Shown: positions 33,851 to 44,540, counted from the stretch's first letter. The stretch: 64,000 nucleotides of DNA from Laburnicola sp. R22_1 (GCA_014281115.1 JACONQ010000008.1:1922001-1986000); one strand, 5' to 3'. Notes: a model not told the origin generated them from the letters alone. Numbers and translations: made by a program.

Positions 33851-36600
33851 TCTCTATAAAGGCTAGAAAGAGCTTGTGTAGGCAGGCTTAAGATAATCTA
33901 CTAATACTTTAATAGTAATTGTTAAGGTATTGCTAGAGATTAAGGACTCTAGAGCCTAGTTTAGGGCCTTTTTTATATAAGTATTAGTAGAGTTGTCCTT
34001 TCTATTAATTTATCTAATTTTAGAGATCTTATAGTACTTATATAATTTGCAAAGTAATATAATATTAATTATAAGACGCTTCTTAGTTATAGTACCTAGT
34101 TATATAAGGTAGTTATAGAGAGACTTTAAATCTATATAAATAACTATAGAAATTAGCAGCAGACTAAGTGTGCGTATAATCTTTTAGAGAGTTGTGCTAA
34201 TAGTAATAGCATTATTAAAGCCTCCTACTATACTATATAGCTTGCTGATAAGAATACTCCTTATTATTCTTTTGCACTTAGTTAAATCCTAGTATATAAT
34301 ATTTGCTTGAATATTAAAGTTGTTGCTATTACCTATATAATACTTATTGCCTAGAGCAATTAGAAATCTTAGCTATAAGCTTAGATCCTTATTATTAGCA
34401 AATAAGCTATTAGTAAAGATAAACAGCTTTGCGTAATAGAGATTTAATAGTATAAAGGTAAGACTATGCTTATTATTATTAATCTGCTATTAGATTTGTG
34501 CGTTTAATACCTTAATATTATTATATAAGGGTAATATAGTCTAAGTGGCAATAGATAAATTAAATGCGGCTTCTAGTTAGCATATAGATATAATATAGAC
34601 GCCTTTTATATACTACTCTATATACCTCTAAGTAGTATCTTTATCTTTATAGTTAATTATGCAAAGGCCCTTTACTTAACCTTTTTATATAAGAACTATA
34701 GTGTTATATATAAGCTAAATTCTTCTACTATTAAACTTAATAGATTAGTCTTTAGTAAGAATAGTCTTATCCTTTGTATAGAAGGCTACTTTCTTTAGCT
34801 TTTCTTTTTCTTTTTATGCGAAGTTCTTATTAATAATGCTAAGAATAGTATCTATCTAAAGACTAGTAATCCTAAAGATGTGTTCTTCTTTATTAGTAAT
34901 AAGCAGATATAGGTTATATAATAAAGTCTTTATACTAAGTTTCTCTTTATAGTAGTTATAGTAGGTCTTAAATTAGTAAAGATCTAATTTAGCTATACTA
35001 TAGAGTAGTTATATAATATAAAAGATTATATCTTATAGAAAGTTTATACGTAGTTGCTTAGGTAGTCTAGTATAGAGTGTGTGGTTTAGTTTATTAGTAG
35101 ACTAAATATAGGCCTAGGTAATATCTTATAGTTTAAAATATATTCTATATATTGCCTAAAGGCTTATTTCTAATATAAGGAGTAGGCGCTAGCTTATCCT
35201 TTAGATAGTAGGTAATTAGGTAAGGATTTTATCCTTCTTCTTATTAGAGTAGCTAGTAAATATAAGGTGGAATTTCTTATATAGTTAAGTAGTCTTGCCC
35301 TTAACTTTTTATATAAGGTAGAGGTTAAAGATTCTACTTAAATAGGTTCAAAAAAGAATCTTAAATATGCTATTAGTAATAAGAGCGTCTATTTTAATAT
35401 AGTCTAACTCTTTAAAAGGTGCTCTAGGTATTATAATTATACCTTCTATATAGAGCTTTAGAGATAGTTCCTAATTGCTTATCTTTTTCTAAGAAAGAAA
35501 TATAGCATCCTTCTTTAGGCAGCCTCTTCTTCTCTTTTCTAGAGGATCCTTTTATATAGGGGCAATATTATTCACTTTATATAATAGTAGAAGAGTGTAA
35601 TTTTTTATAATAGTATAGCTTAACTTATATATAGCAAAACTTTACTAGACTATTTTCTAAGTTAAAGATTATATCTTTATTCTTAATGCCCTTAATTTTA
35701 TATAGGCCTATCTATTTACCTTTTTCTTTCTAAACTATAACTTTAGATCTAAGTAGGAGCTTAAGGACTTTATACGCTACTAATAGACTATTATAAATAT
35801 TTAGCGTATAATTAGTATTAGTTTTATCCTTTTTCTTTTATGGTGTTTTTTTTTGGCGACTAAGGGGTTTCTAATAAAAATATTACAATAATAGCAGATA
35901 TCTATCCCTTCTGCTATTGTATACACAGAAAAGCGTTTTAAGGTGTTAACAAAAAGGAGTTATTTCTTTTATAATATTTTTATTGCCTTTTATATAGTGT
36001 TTATACGTGTAATAATATTAGATAATAGGAGAGAATCTATACTAATCTTAGAATATGCGCTAAAGACTAGTAGTGTAAGTATAAGGCTATTTAGGCCTAT
36101 AGTGTTATTAATAGCTTTAATAGCTATTTAGAGAATGTTTTCCTTATTTATATAATCTTTTAGTTTAGCCTTAAGAATATTAAAGGCTTTATAGAGAGGT
36201 GCGTATAAACGCTTAATCTTTTCTATTATCTAATATGCTTTTATAGGTATTTGTCTATAGGTTATACTAATAATCTTTATATAGTTCTTAAACCTATTTA
36301 ATATAAAGTTTGTACCTAAGTTATATATAATATAGTTAGGTGGACTTTAGTAAATATTAATCTAATATTTATAAAGGGCTTCCTACGCATCTTATGCAGA
36401 TATTAATTTTAAGAAGATTGTAGCTTAAAATAATATATTTATATCTATAATATATAGTGCGTCTTTAGTTCTAATACGTATAATATTAATAATAATCTTA
36501 TAGTTAAAGTAGGTATTATCCTTAATAGTAAACTTAAAGCGACGTAGGACTTATTTATATAATTAATAGTAGTGGTAAAACTTCTAAATTTTATTTAGTA
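33850..36600 (-). pseudogene. Copia-type pol relic (integrase, RT, RNase H)
   Basis: Minus-strand translation in order. Integrase, about 36,600-36,050: DALYIIDINILFQA.., YNLGTNFIL, IPIKAYQIIEKIKRLYAPLY, AIKAINNTIGL. A linker at about 35,790-35,620 reads LLRSKVIV-KEKGK-IGLY. RT near 35,010-34,830 reads FKTYYNYYKEKLSIKTLLYN.YLL, then FRITSLQIDTILSI in place of LQVDDTL. RNase H at about 34,440-33,880 reads SLFANNKDLSL, TKCKRIIRSILISKLYSI and ITKKRLIINIILL. The order IN-RT-RH and motifs such as CQLEAAFNLS fit a known ascomycete copia-like family. Stops and shifts are everywhere. Confidence 0.8.
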
Positions 36601-36611
36601 TAGTAGTATTT

Positions 36612-36750
36612 GCAGTTCGAACGCGCATTTTTGTAACTACCTTTTTACGCTTTTTTTAATTACTAAGCAGGGGGCTCTGCTTTTTTTGTTATGTTATTTA
36701 AGATAAAAGCCTTTGTCGTGCTACCTCTATGTAGTTAATTTAACGCCACA
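36612..36750 (-). mobile_element. Alpha-family short insertion, copy 2 (139 bp)
   Basis: Flanked by a perfect 11-bp duplication TAGTAGTATTT (36,601-36,611 and 36,751-36,761). The head TGTGGCGTTAAATTAACTAC is read on the minus strand from 36,750; the hairpin AAGCAGGGGGCTCTGCTT is at about 36,663-36,680. The tail end contains GTTCGAAC at about 36,615-36,622. It sits upstream of the integrase region of the copia-type element. Confidence 0.87.
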
Positions 36751-37035
36751 TAGTAGTATTTACTTTATAGCTAGTATTAGTAAGTATCTTTTAAAGTCTT
36801 TTTATATAGGGATGTTTAAATTATTAATAAAGGCAATAGAGTTCTTATTTAGTAAAGAAAGATATAGTTTCTTTCTTACTAATAGTAAAGAAAGAATATC
36901 CTTATTTGCGTATAATAGGTATAGTTATGCTATTTTTTTATATAATAATATCTAGAATATTATTAAAGTAGGCACCTAGCTTGTTAGCATTTGCTAGTAA
37001 TAGTAGAAATAGTGTTAGAGTGTCTAGAATATGTG

Positions 37036-38147
37036 TGTGGCGTTAATTCTACCTAGGGGTAGGACAACAAAGGCTTTTATCTTAAATAACATAACAAAAA
37101 AAGCAGAGCCCCCTGCTTAGTAATTAAAAAGAGCGTAAAAAGGTAATTAGGCATAAAAAAGCGCGTTTAAACTACTAAGCGAGCTTAGTAGTCTTGGCAC
37201 AAGACTTCTATAAGCAAATTTTTTATAAAGAGGCTACTTAGAACTTTAGGGGATAAAACTTAGGCACAGCTACACTATAAGCTATCTTCTTTACTATCCT
37301 AATTATCATAAATAACACAAGTTAATATATTAATAGATATGTACTACTATACTTATAAGTAGGATAAGAGTAACACATACTAGATACACATTTGTCGCTC
37401 TATTACTATATTATTAAGGTTGTTCTAGATAAAGCCCCCACTATTACTCTACGCCCTACTATCTATCTAGGTATTAATATTATTTCTAAAGAAGTACTTG
37501 CTGTTACTAAAGAGTATACGCTATAGTTTCGCACTGCTGCTACTAATATAGCTATGCTAGAGTTCTATTCTATCTATAAGATACTTATCTAGCACAAGAG
37601 ATAGGTATACTTAACTATTTATAAGGCTATCCTTATGTACTAGTTAGGCTAGTAGCTAGTCTAGTTTATAAAGAATAGCAACACTATATTCCTACTCTAG
37701 TAGACGCAATTACTCCTTATTAGTACTAGAATTCTCTAGTAGGAGACGCAAAAAAAGGATAATAAGGTCTTTATTAATAAGCTTTAGTATAGCAAGAGCA
37801 TTATATAGATCTGTAAGATCCTCCTAGCTATTATTACTATTAAGTTAGCTTATCTAAGCGAGTACGCTGCGTAAGCGGCGTGCAAGCGCAGATAACTAAT
37901 AATAGTAGTAGTAATAAGCTAGGTGTGCTATATATAGTATAAGTGAACCTTATATAGGTTAGGAGCTTATAAGGTATAGATAGAGTGCAAGTGAGTTTAA
38001 ACTATTATTGCATTATTAGGTAGTATTTAAGGTTAGTCTTTAATTAGAATTAGGTGCTGTACATAGTATATAATAACCTTCTATCTTAACCTACTTTAAC
38101 CTCAAACTAAAAAAACAGGTCAAAAAAGGTGTTTGGCAAGCCGACGA
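37036..38147 (+). mobile_element. Alpha/gamma element, long copy 3 (about 1.1 kb)
   Basis: Head TGTGGCGTTAATTCTACC at 37,036, then the AAGCAGAGCCCCCTGCTT hairpin, then about 300 bp that match the long copy at 43,322-44,185 in reverse, followed by the gamma reading frame. A direct repeat TCTAGAATAT occurs at 37,023-37,032 and 38,148-38,157 and is read as the target duplication; two or three extra bases at the head leave its exact edge uncertain. The tail after gamma (37,900-38,147) is absent from the other long copy. Confidence 0.75.
37400..37895 (+). pseudogene. Gamma reading frame, unknown protein
   Basis: About 165 codons read in one frame with roughly a dozen TAG/TAA at likely Gln codons (CAG or CAA changed by RIP), which marks it as former coding DNA. 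Motifs: KAPTITLRPTIYLGINIISK, VTKEYTLQFRTAATNIAMLE, VYLTIYKAILMY and ILLAIITIKLAYLSEYAA. The same protein is readable at 43,355-43,830 (-) and 44,197-44,427 (-). It is probably mostly helical. I do not recognise a family, and no catalytic motif stands out. It lies downstream of the alpha head in both long copies. Confidence 0.6.
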
Positions 38148-38431
38148 TCTAGAATATAGTAGGTAACTATTCCTATTAGATTTGTAATTTATATAGTTCC
38201 TAGAGATTTTTATAGGTTCTAACCTCTAAAACTAATATTAGTGTTGCTAGGTATCTAATTAATCTTTATATAGAGATTCTCTTATATATATGCCTTTAGC
38301 TATACTTTACTAATAGTAGAAATTTTTACTATATCTATATCTTATAGTTTACCTTAGTATGTTATATAGTATTTATCTTTAAGAATAAACTATTTTATAT
38401 ACTTCTTTAGCTCTATCTTATAAATGTGTTT

Positions 38432-38540
38432 TTTTCACGCTCTTTTTAATTACTAAGCAGGGGGCTCTGCTTTTTTTGTTATGTTATTTAAGATAAAAGC
38501 CTTTGTCGTTCTACTCCTAGGTAGATAATTTAACAACACA
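38432..38540 (-). mobile_element. Alpha-family short insertion, copy 4 (109 bp)
   Basis: Flanked by ATAAATGTGTTT (38,420-38,431) and ATAAATGTATTT (from 38,540), a 12-bp duplication with one RIP-type change. It carries the same hairpin and head block as the other copies, and the tail is cut at a T-run (A-run in head-to-tail direction). Confidence 0.82.
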
Positions 38541-38559
38541 TAAATGTATTTATTAGTTG

Positions 38560-40950
38560 TACGGTAATAATAGACAGTAGTAGTTAGATAGAACACTTAA
38601 TTATTGCTATTTTTATTATTTTTACTCTGCTTCTTTTCTTTGTGGAAAGTAGGTTCCTTATTATTATACCCTTCTATATCTTAAATATAGGACTAAATAG
38701 TTTTATATAAAGGCGTTTTATTATTATACTCTTTATAGAAGGTAATATACTGCCTTATTACATAGGTACGCTTATTGCGTAAATAGTTAGAAGACTAATA
38801 ACCTTCTTTATAGTATATAAAATACTTCTTTAGTTTTATATAAATATTATTTAATTAGAATCTAAATTTCAATAATAATAGTATAAATTGTCTATAAAAT
38901 CCTTATTTATAAGGGTCTAGTAATCTTTTTCTTTATATAGAAAAGTTATATTTGCGATTAGTGTAGTATATATTAGTCTCTTTTAGATACTAATTAGATT
39001 GGTAATTAATTACAACTTAAATTAATATATAGAGAGATTAGTAAATAGAGCTTTATAAGTAGGCTTAGGGGTAAATATAGCCTACTCTAGCTCTGGGTAT
39101 CTATAGCATGCTTGTATAATAGTAGTATAGAGAGAAATTTCCCTAGTAAAGTCTACACCTAATACTTTCTGTATAAGGGTAAGCCTATTAATTATTATCT
39201 CTAGGACTTTATATAGACTTTTATTAGAGTTCTTACGCTAGCATTATATAAAAGTTATTATAGTCTAGTCTATCTAATACTAGTTATAGTTAATAGTAGT
39301 ATTAAAGTAAATATTAAGTGATATTTATAAGCACTTTTATAATTGTCTAAGGCAAATAGTATAAAGGTAATACTGTACTGTATAGCTAGTAAGAATATCT
39401 AAAAAGATATTTAGGTATTAATCCTTAGTAATATCTAGGCGTCTATATAAAGCTATAAAGATCCTAGTCTTATCTGCTAAAATATTATATAGAGTTCTAG
39501 TATAGTTATTATTCTTATTCTATACCTTTTAAAATTAGATTATCTTATTAGCTAGAATTTTCTAAGAAGGTAAGTTATACTTAGGCAGAAGCTTATATAG
39601 GTTAGATTATAGTATAGACTTAGTCTATATAGATTAGTATAGTACCTATAATTCGCGTTTAACTAGTAGTAGTTCTATTCTATTAAAGATCTTTGTTGTG
39701 TGGAGATTCTAACTAAGGTTAAGTTTGTACCATACATAGAGAGGAGTAAAATAGGAGGCACTAAAATCTAGTACCTAGTACACAGTGGTAGTAACAAAAT
39801 ATATACAAAATAACAATAATTTTATTGTCGACTTTCTGCACGGCAGTATTGGCAATAGCAGTCAAGTAGTTCTATTCTATATAGCGTTTAATAATTGTAG
39901 GCAGGTAGGTAGAATAGTAGTTAGGTACTATATATAAAGCGTAGTAGTTTATTTAGTTATTTATATAAATAAGATTATCCTTAGTACTTATATAAATGTT
40001 CTCTTAAAATATCTATAGGGACCTATAGCTATATAGGTGCCTATAGTAGTAGCAGCTTACTCTATTTAGGTTTATACGACAGCCTAACTAGCTTAGATAT
40101 TTTTAAAATTAGCCTTAGTATTTGTATATAAGGAGTTAAGCAAGCTAGTAAAGGTAGTAATATATAAGTAATATCTGCATTACCTTAGGCTACTTTATAT
40201 AGTTTACTAGCACTTATAGCTTTAGTATCTATTCTTAGTATAATGCCCTTTTCTTTTAGGACTATAATAAGCTCTTTCCTAAATATATAGTTTAACTTTA
40301 AAAAATAGTATTCTTCCTATTCTTTAAAGTCTTTCTAGAATAATTTTAAAAAAGCTATCCCTTTTTAGTATAATATATAATAATTAGTAATAGTACATAT
40401 TATATATAATTCTAATTGTAATAAAAAGAAATTATCTACTAGATTAATCTTATCCTTCTAGTACTTAGGTCCTAGTCCCTTGTATAGTGTTACCTCTAAT
40501 ATTCCTATTCTTTTAGCATACTTACTATATAGTCTAGTATATTTAGGTATATTAGTGTTATTTTATAAGATAGAGGTAGTAAAGGTAGGGACTTTATATA
40601 GAGCAGTAGTAGGGGTAGTTATTATATAACTAGTTTATTTAATAGGTTAGTTATATAGAGGGTTACGCTTTAATAAGGTTTATTATTATTTAACTATATA
40701 TTTATATAGTTACTAGTAGTGTACTTAGTACACTATCTCTTTTAAATCTTATATAATAGTAATATCTACTTACTAACTTAATAAAAGAGTTAATCTACTA
40801 TTTCTATAGATAAGAATAGGTTTTATACGTCTTATACAATCGCTTTCTTTATTTTATATAGTAGTAATAGTTACTTACTAACTCTATAAAGGTTTAATCT
40901 ACTATCCTCTTATATATAAAATATAGGGTATAATAAAATAAATTATATAG
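38560..40950 (-). mobile_element. Probable gag-side relic of the copia-type element
   Basis: Minus-strand translation of about 40,490-40,060 gives a semi-continuous frame (LYKGLGPKY-KDKINLVDNF, IAFLKLF-KDFKE-EEYYFL, FRKELIIVLKEKGIILRIDT) that fits the charged helical N-terminal region of fungal copia-like polyproteins. The assignment rests on position between the 5' LTR at 41,023 and the pol relic. No zinc knuckle or protease motif was found. The stretch is interrupted by a beta insertion at 39,684. Confidence 0.45.
39684..39864 (-). mobile_element. Beta-family short insertion, copy 2 (181 bp)
   Basis: Flanked by a perfect 16-bp duplication AGTAGTTCTATTCTAT (39,668-39,683 and 39,865-39,880). 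It starts TAAAGATCTTTGTTGTGTGG and ends GGCAATAGCAGTCA on the plus strand. It is the least mutated copy, retaining several CpA and TpG. Confidence 0.87.
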
Positions 40951-41022
40951 CTAATAATAACTTGTATAATCTATTTTTACTCTTACTAATTTATAGTTAA
41001 GAATTAGTTAACTACTAATTAG

Positions 41023-41309
41023 TATTAAATACGCTCTATAGCTAGCTATATAGATATTAATATTTAATACTTTATATTAGTAAGTGTAAAGGGTGTATAA
41101 GATAATTATATAAGGAAAGGAAATAATATAATAGAACTAACTTAGTATTAATTACTTATCTCTAAAAAGGGTGTAAATAGAAAGAAGAAGATCCTGTAGC
41201 GTATAGGCTGCGGCGCACAGGCATTATATAATCCCTATATAATGCTACTATGCAATAATATTAAAACCTTAACTCCCTTAGATGCCCTTGCCTATATAGT
41301 GTATAGACA
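41023..41309 (-). repeat. Right LTR (5' LTR) of copia-type element, 287 bp
   Basis: Partner of 30,366-30,652, of exactly equal length. It begins TATTAAATACGCTCTATAGC, where the first TG is changed to TA by RIP, and ends GTGTATAGACA before the CTTTT target duplication. As coding is on the minus strand, this is the upstream LTR and should hold the promoter. Confidence 0.92.
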
Positions 41310-42600
41310 CTTTTAAAAATATTTTTGTAAGTGTTTAAGTATAAAGCCCTGCCTATTTACTAGTTAGCACTCTAAGACTAATAGTTAAACTAAAGTTACT
41401 AATACTACGCTTAAGGAGTACCTATATGTGTATATTAATTACTAGTAAGATAACTAGGCTCTATACCTACCTATAGCGAAATTTGTCGCTAACTTATTAG
41501 TTAGCGAGTTAATAGAAGTTGCACCTTTTATTATTACTAAAGGTTATCTACTACGTAATAGTACTAAGCCTACCTAGTTATATAATATTAAGTTAGTAAG
41601 TAGAGATACTACTACTAGTAAGCGCCTACTTATAGTACCTACCTATATAAATTACTACTATATAGATAACTTTATAAACTTCTTAACGTAATTACGCAAC
41701 TTTCTATATAACAATTTATAGTAGGTATAAGCTAAGTAGACTAAGTATACTAATATAAAATACGCACTAGTATTATATTTTAAGGTTAGTAATAAGGTAA
41801 TATTAGATACGCGCAATTTTAAGACTAAGAGACCTAGCTCTTTACTTAACTATAAAAATAGGAGACTCTTTTATATTATATAAGTTATTAATAATATAGC
41901 TTATAAGCTTAACTTACTTAAGAAAATAGGCTAATTATATAATATTTTTACCTATCGCTACTATACCTATATAATAAGTAACTACTTAGTAGCTAGACGC
42001 ATAATAAGAATAATATGCCGCTAGATAAGTAGATAGATAAGGAGTATAAGTTAAAGAAAAATTCTTACGCACCTAACTATAGCGTTATAGAGTATAAAGT
42101 CTTATAGGATAGTTTTAAAGAGCCTATATAGAAGTCTAACTATAACTTACTTAATTACTCTTAACTTATTACTAGTTTTTATGCTAAAAACCTAAAAAAG
42201 CCTACTATACTATATAACTTTAATAAGCTTATCTTATGTTGGAATATTATTGCATATCTTATTACTATTCTAGCTATAGACGCCTATCTAGATATCTAAA
42301 GATAGATAGATATAGGTCTTAAGTTAGCGATAAATAGTAGTCCCCCTAGAAATCCTCCTAGTAGTAATTCTCTTAGCTAGGTTAAGCGTACTAATCTATG
42401 CGATAATAGTACTAATAATAGCGTTACTAATAATAGTAGTACTAATAATAGTAGTACTAATAATAGTAGTACTAATAATAATAGTATTAACAATAATAGT
42501 ACTAATAATATAACCCTAGTAGACATTAATAAATTAGATTAAATCTATAGTAATTTAAGTAAATAGTTACAGTAATTCATACTAAATTACTATAAGGATT
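41310..42600 (+). mobile_element. Ty3/gypsy relic A, integrase C-terminal part
   Basis: Resumes the integrase broken at 30,365: LFTS-HSKTNS-TKVTN (for LSTAYHPQTDGQTERVN), INY..DN.ALYLPIAKFVAN, then VILDTRNFKTKRPSSLLNYK and IAYKLNLLKKI, the usual gypsy C-terminal linker (LDTRN-RT-RPS-KLD-K). Coding is recognisable to about 42,200. The rest is unassigned and may include the 3' LTR. Confidence 0.82.
42404..42511. repeat. Microsatellite-like tandem repeat, ACTAATAATAGTAGT unit
   Basis: About seven imperfect copies of a 15-bp unit in the tail of gypsy relic A. Confidence 0.85.
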
Positions 42601-43024
42601 ATAATAATTAAAAATAGAGCGTAATAGTTCGCAATAGAGCGTAATAAATTATAATAGAGTATAATAGTTATAGGGTTAGAAGGATCTTAGCAGCACTAAA
42701 GCTGCTACTATAAAAAGAGAGAGGTAGTATTACTAATTTAAGGTGCGACTTTCTCGCTTATATTTTATTACCCTTTTAGGACTAGCGTAATAATAAGCAA
42801 GATTCTAAGCAAGGCTATATATATAGCCCACCTACGTACCTACCTTACGTAGGTATTACTACTATCTTATATTTAAAAATCCTAACTACTAGTTATCTTA
42901 TATATAGTATAATAACCTCTATAGTGTCCTTATATTAGTATTTTATAAGTAGTATAGGCACTTAAAGTACTTTAGCTACTTTAAATACCTTAGATATACT
43001 AGTAGTATAGATACGTATTCTTAT

Positions 43025-43121
43025 ATAACCTTATATAGGTTTTAGTGCCTCTTATTTTACTCCTCTCTATGTATAGTGCGGACTTAACCTTAGTTAGAAT
43101 CTCTACATAATAAAAATCTTT
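43025..43121 (+). mobile_element. Beta-family fragment, copy 3
   Basis: The reverse complement matches the first 95-100 bp of the other beta copies (TAAAGATTTTTATTATG, GAGATTCTAACTAAGGTTAA, CATAGAGAGGAGTAAAATA). The string TCTTATATA lies on both sides and may be part of the target duplication. The non-anchored end is truncated. Confidence 0.7.
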
Positions 43122-43321
43122 AATATAATCTTATATATATATATATATATACTAAAAAAAGTACTATTACTAGTGCGCTTAGGGTATATTTAGTGCGTAG
43201 GTATACGTAGACGTGCTTAAAGCTACTAGCCTAAGTGCCTTAAGTGCTTATACTTGCTTAAAACTTTTTCTAATATAGTATACTAAAACTACCTTATAAA
43301 TAGTTAAGTATACTTACCTTT

Positions 43322-44185
43322 CGCCTATGTAACCTACTCGCTTAGATGAGCCAACGCGGCTACAACAGCCAGAAGAATCTCGCGGATCTATACGACGCTC
43401 TCGCCATACTAGAGCTTATTAACAAACACTTTATCCTCTACCTTTTACCTCTTCTCTTAAATTTAGTTACTAATAAGAAGTAATTATATCTACTAAAGTA
43501 GGAATTTAACCTTATAATTCTTTATAAACTAGATAAGCTACTAACCTAACTAGTATACTAGAACTACTTTATAAATAGTTAAGTATACCTACCTCTTACA
43601 CTAAATAAGTATCTAATAGATAAAATAAAACTCTAATATAGTTACCTTAAGAGTAGTATTATAAATCTTTAGCGTATACTTTTAGTGTTAGTAAGTATAT
43701 TAGTATTAGATAATTTAGAATTAATACTTAAGTAGATAGCAGGGTGTAGAGATATATATAGAGAGATAGTAAGTATTTTATTAAAGATAACCTTAATATA
43801 GTAATAAAGTAATAGTGTATTTAGTATATATTATCTTTATTATACTTATAAGAAATAGTATATACCTATTAATATAACTTGTATTATTTGCAATAATTAG
43901 AATAGTAGAAAAGAAGGAAGAATAACTGCAGTATAGCGGCGCTAAAGCTATTTTATCCCTCCTCTACTAAAGTTCTAAGTAGTCTTTTTATAAAAATTTT
44001 GCTTATAAAAGCAGCCCTACGCTAAGACTACTAAGCTTACTTAGTAGTTTAAATACGCTTTTTTTATAATTACCTTTTTTACGCTCTTTTTAATTACTAA
44101 GTAGGGGGCTCTACTTTTTTTATTATGTTATTTAAGATAAAAGCCTTTGTCGTCCTACCACTAGGTAGATGTAATTAACGCCACA
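43322..44185 (-). mobile_element. Alpha/gamma element, long copy 5 (864 bp)
   Basis: Flanked by a perfect 11-bp duplication TACTTACCTTT (43,311-43,321 and 44,186-44,196). Head TGTGGCGTTAATTACATC is read from 44,185 on the minus strand, with the hairpin at about 44,097-44,114 and the gamma frame at 43,830-43,355. It is inserted into another gamma copy: the interrupted sequence continues on both sides (GTAAGTATACTTAACTATTT). Part of the tail (43,330-43,400) retains CpG, CpA and TpG. Confidence 0.85.
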
Positions 44186-44196
44186 TACTTACCTTT

Positions 44197-44427
44197 TACG
44201 CTAAATAAGTATTTAATAAATAGAACAGAACTTTAGCGTAGTTACTTTAATAGCTATTTTAATAGTAGTAGTATAAATCTTTAGTATATACTTTTTAGTA
44301 ATAGTAAGTACTTTAACAATAATATTAATACCTAGATAAATAGTAAAGTGTAAAGAGATAGTAGGAGATTTATTAAAAATAACTTTAATATAGTAATAGA
44401 GTAATAGCCTAAGTATATTTAGTATTG
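44197..44427 (-). pseudogene. Gamma reading frame, second fragment
   Basis: Matches 43,575-43,830 at roughly 75-80 percent by eye. The minus-strand frame PTISLHFTIYLGINIIVKVL and TTLKFCSIYLF parallels the gamma protein at 37,400. It is split from its remainder (before 43,321) by the long alpha/gamma insertion, and its other side abuts a beta fragment. Confidence 0.65.
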
Positions 44428-44540
44428 AAGATCTTCGTCGTGTTAAGATTCTAACTAAGGTTGAATCCACATCATACACAGAGAGGAGTAAAACAGGAGG
44501 CACTAAAACCCAGTACCTAGCACACAGTAAGACAATCACG
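44428..44540 (-). mobile_element. Beta-family fragment, copy 4, at block edge
   Basis: TGAAGATCTTCGTCGTGTTAAG then ATTCTAACTAAGG, CACAGAGAGGAGTAAAACAGG and CCCAGTACCTAGCACACAG match the other beta copies but with CpA and TpG still present. Its end coincides with the change from AT-rich to GC-balanced DNA. No target duplication was seen. Confidence 0.7.

Larger units (their letters stand above)
30366..41309 (-). mobile_element. Complete copia-type LTR retrotransposon (10.9 kb with inserts)
   Basis: Direct repeats of exactly 287 bp, 30,366-30,652 and 41,023-41,309, start TGTTAAATA/TATTAAATA and end TATARACA. They are flanked by the 5-bp target duplication CTTTT (30,361-30,365 and 41,310-41,314). 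The interrupted gypsy integrase reads through when the element is skipped (FILYF, then KYFCKC), confirming the borders. Internal gag and pol relics lie on the minus strand with integrase before reverse transcriptase, which is the copia order. The interior holds a pogo element (30,932-32,802), alpha copies at 36,612, 37,036 and 38,432, and a beta copy at 39,684. Heavy RIP; inactive. Confidence 0.92.

Noticed and set aside
36612..36750. GTTCGAAC as a Pol III B box making the alpha element a tRNA-derived SINE
   Set aside because: It occurs only in one copy at the variable end, and no A box lies at suitable spacing.
37036..37140. Helitron 3' terminus (hairpin followed by CTRR)
   Set aside because: No CTRR follows the hairpin at 10-12 nt in either direction, and flanking 10-12-bp duplications are not a Helitron feature.
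43575..44430. A 245-bp target duplication flanking the hairpin element
   Set aside because: The true duplication is 11 bp; the longer similarity is because the element carrying one gamma copy inserted into another gamma copy.
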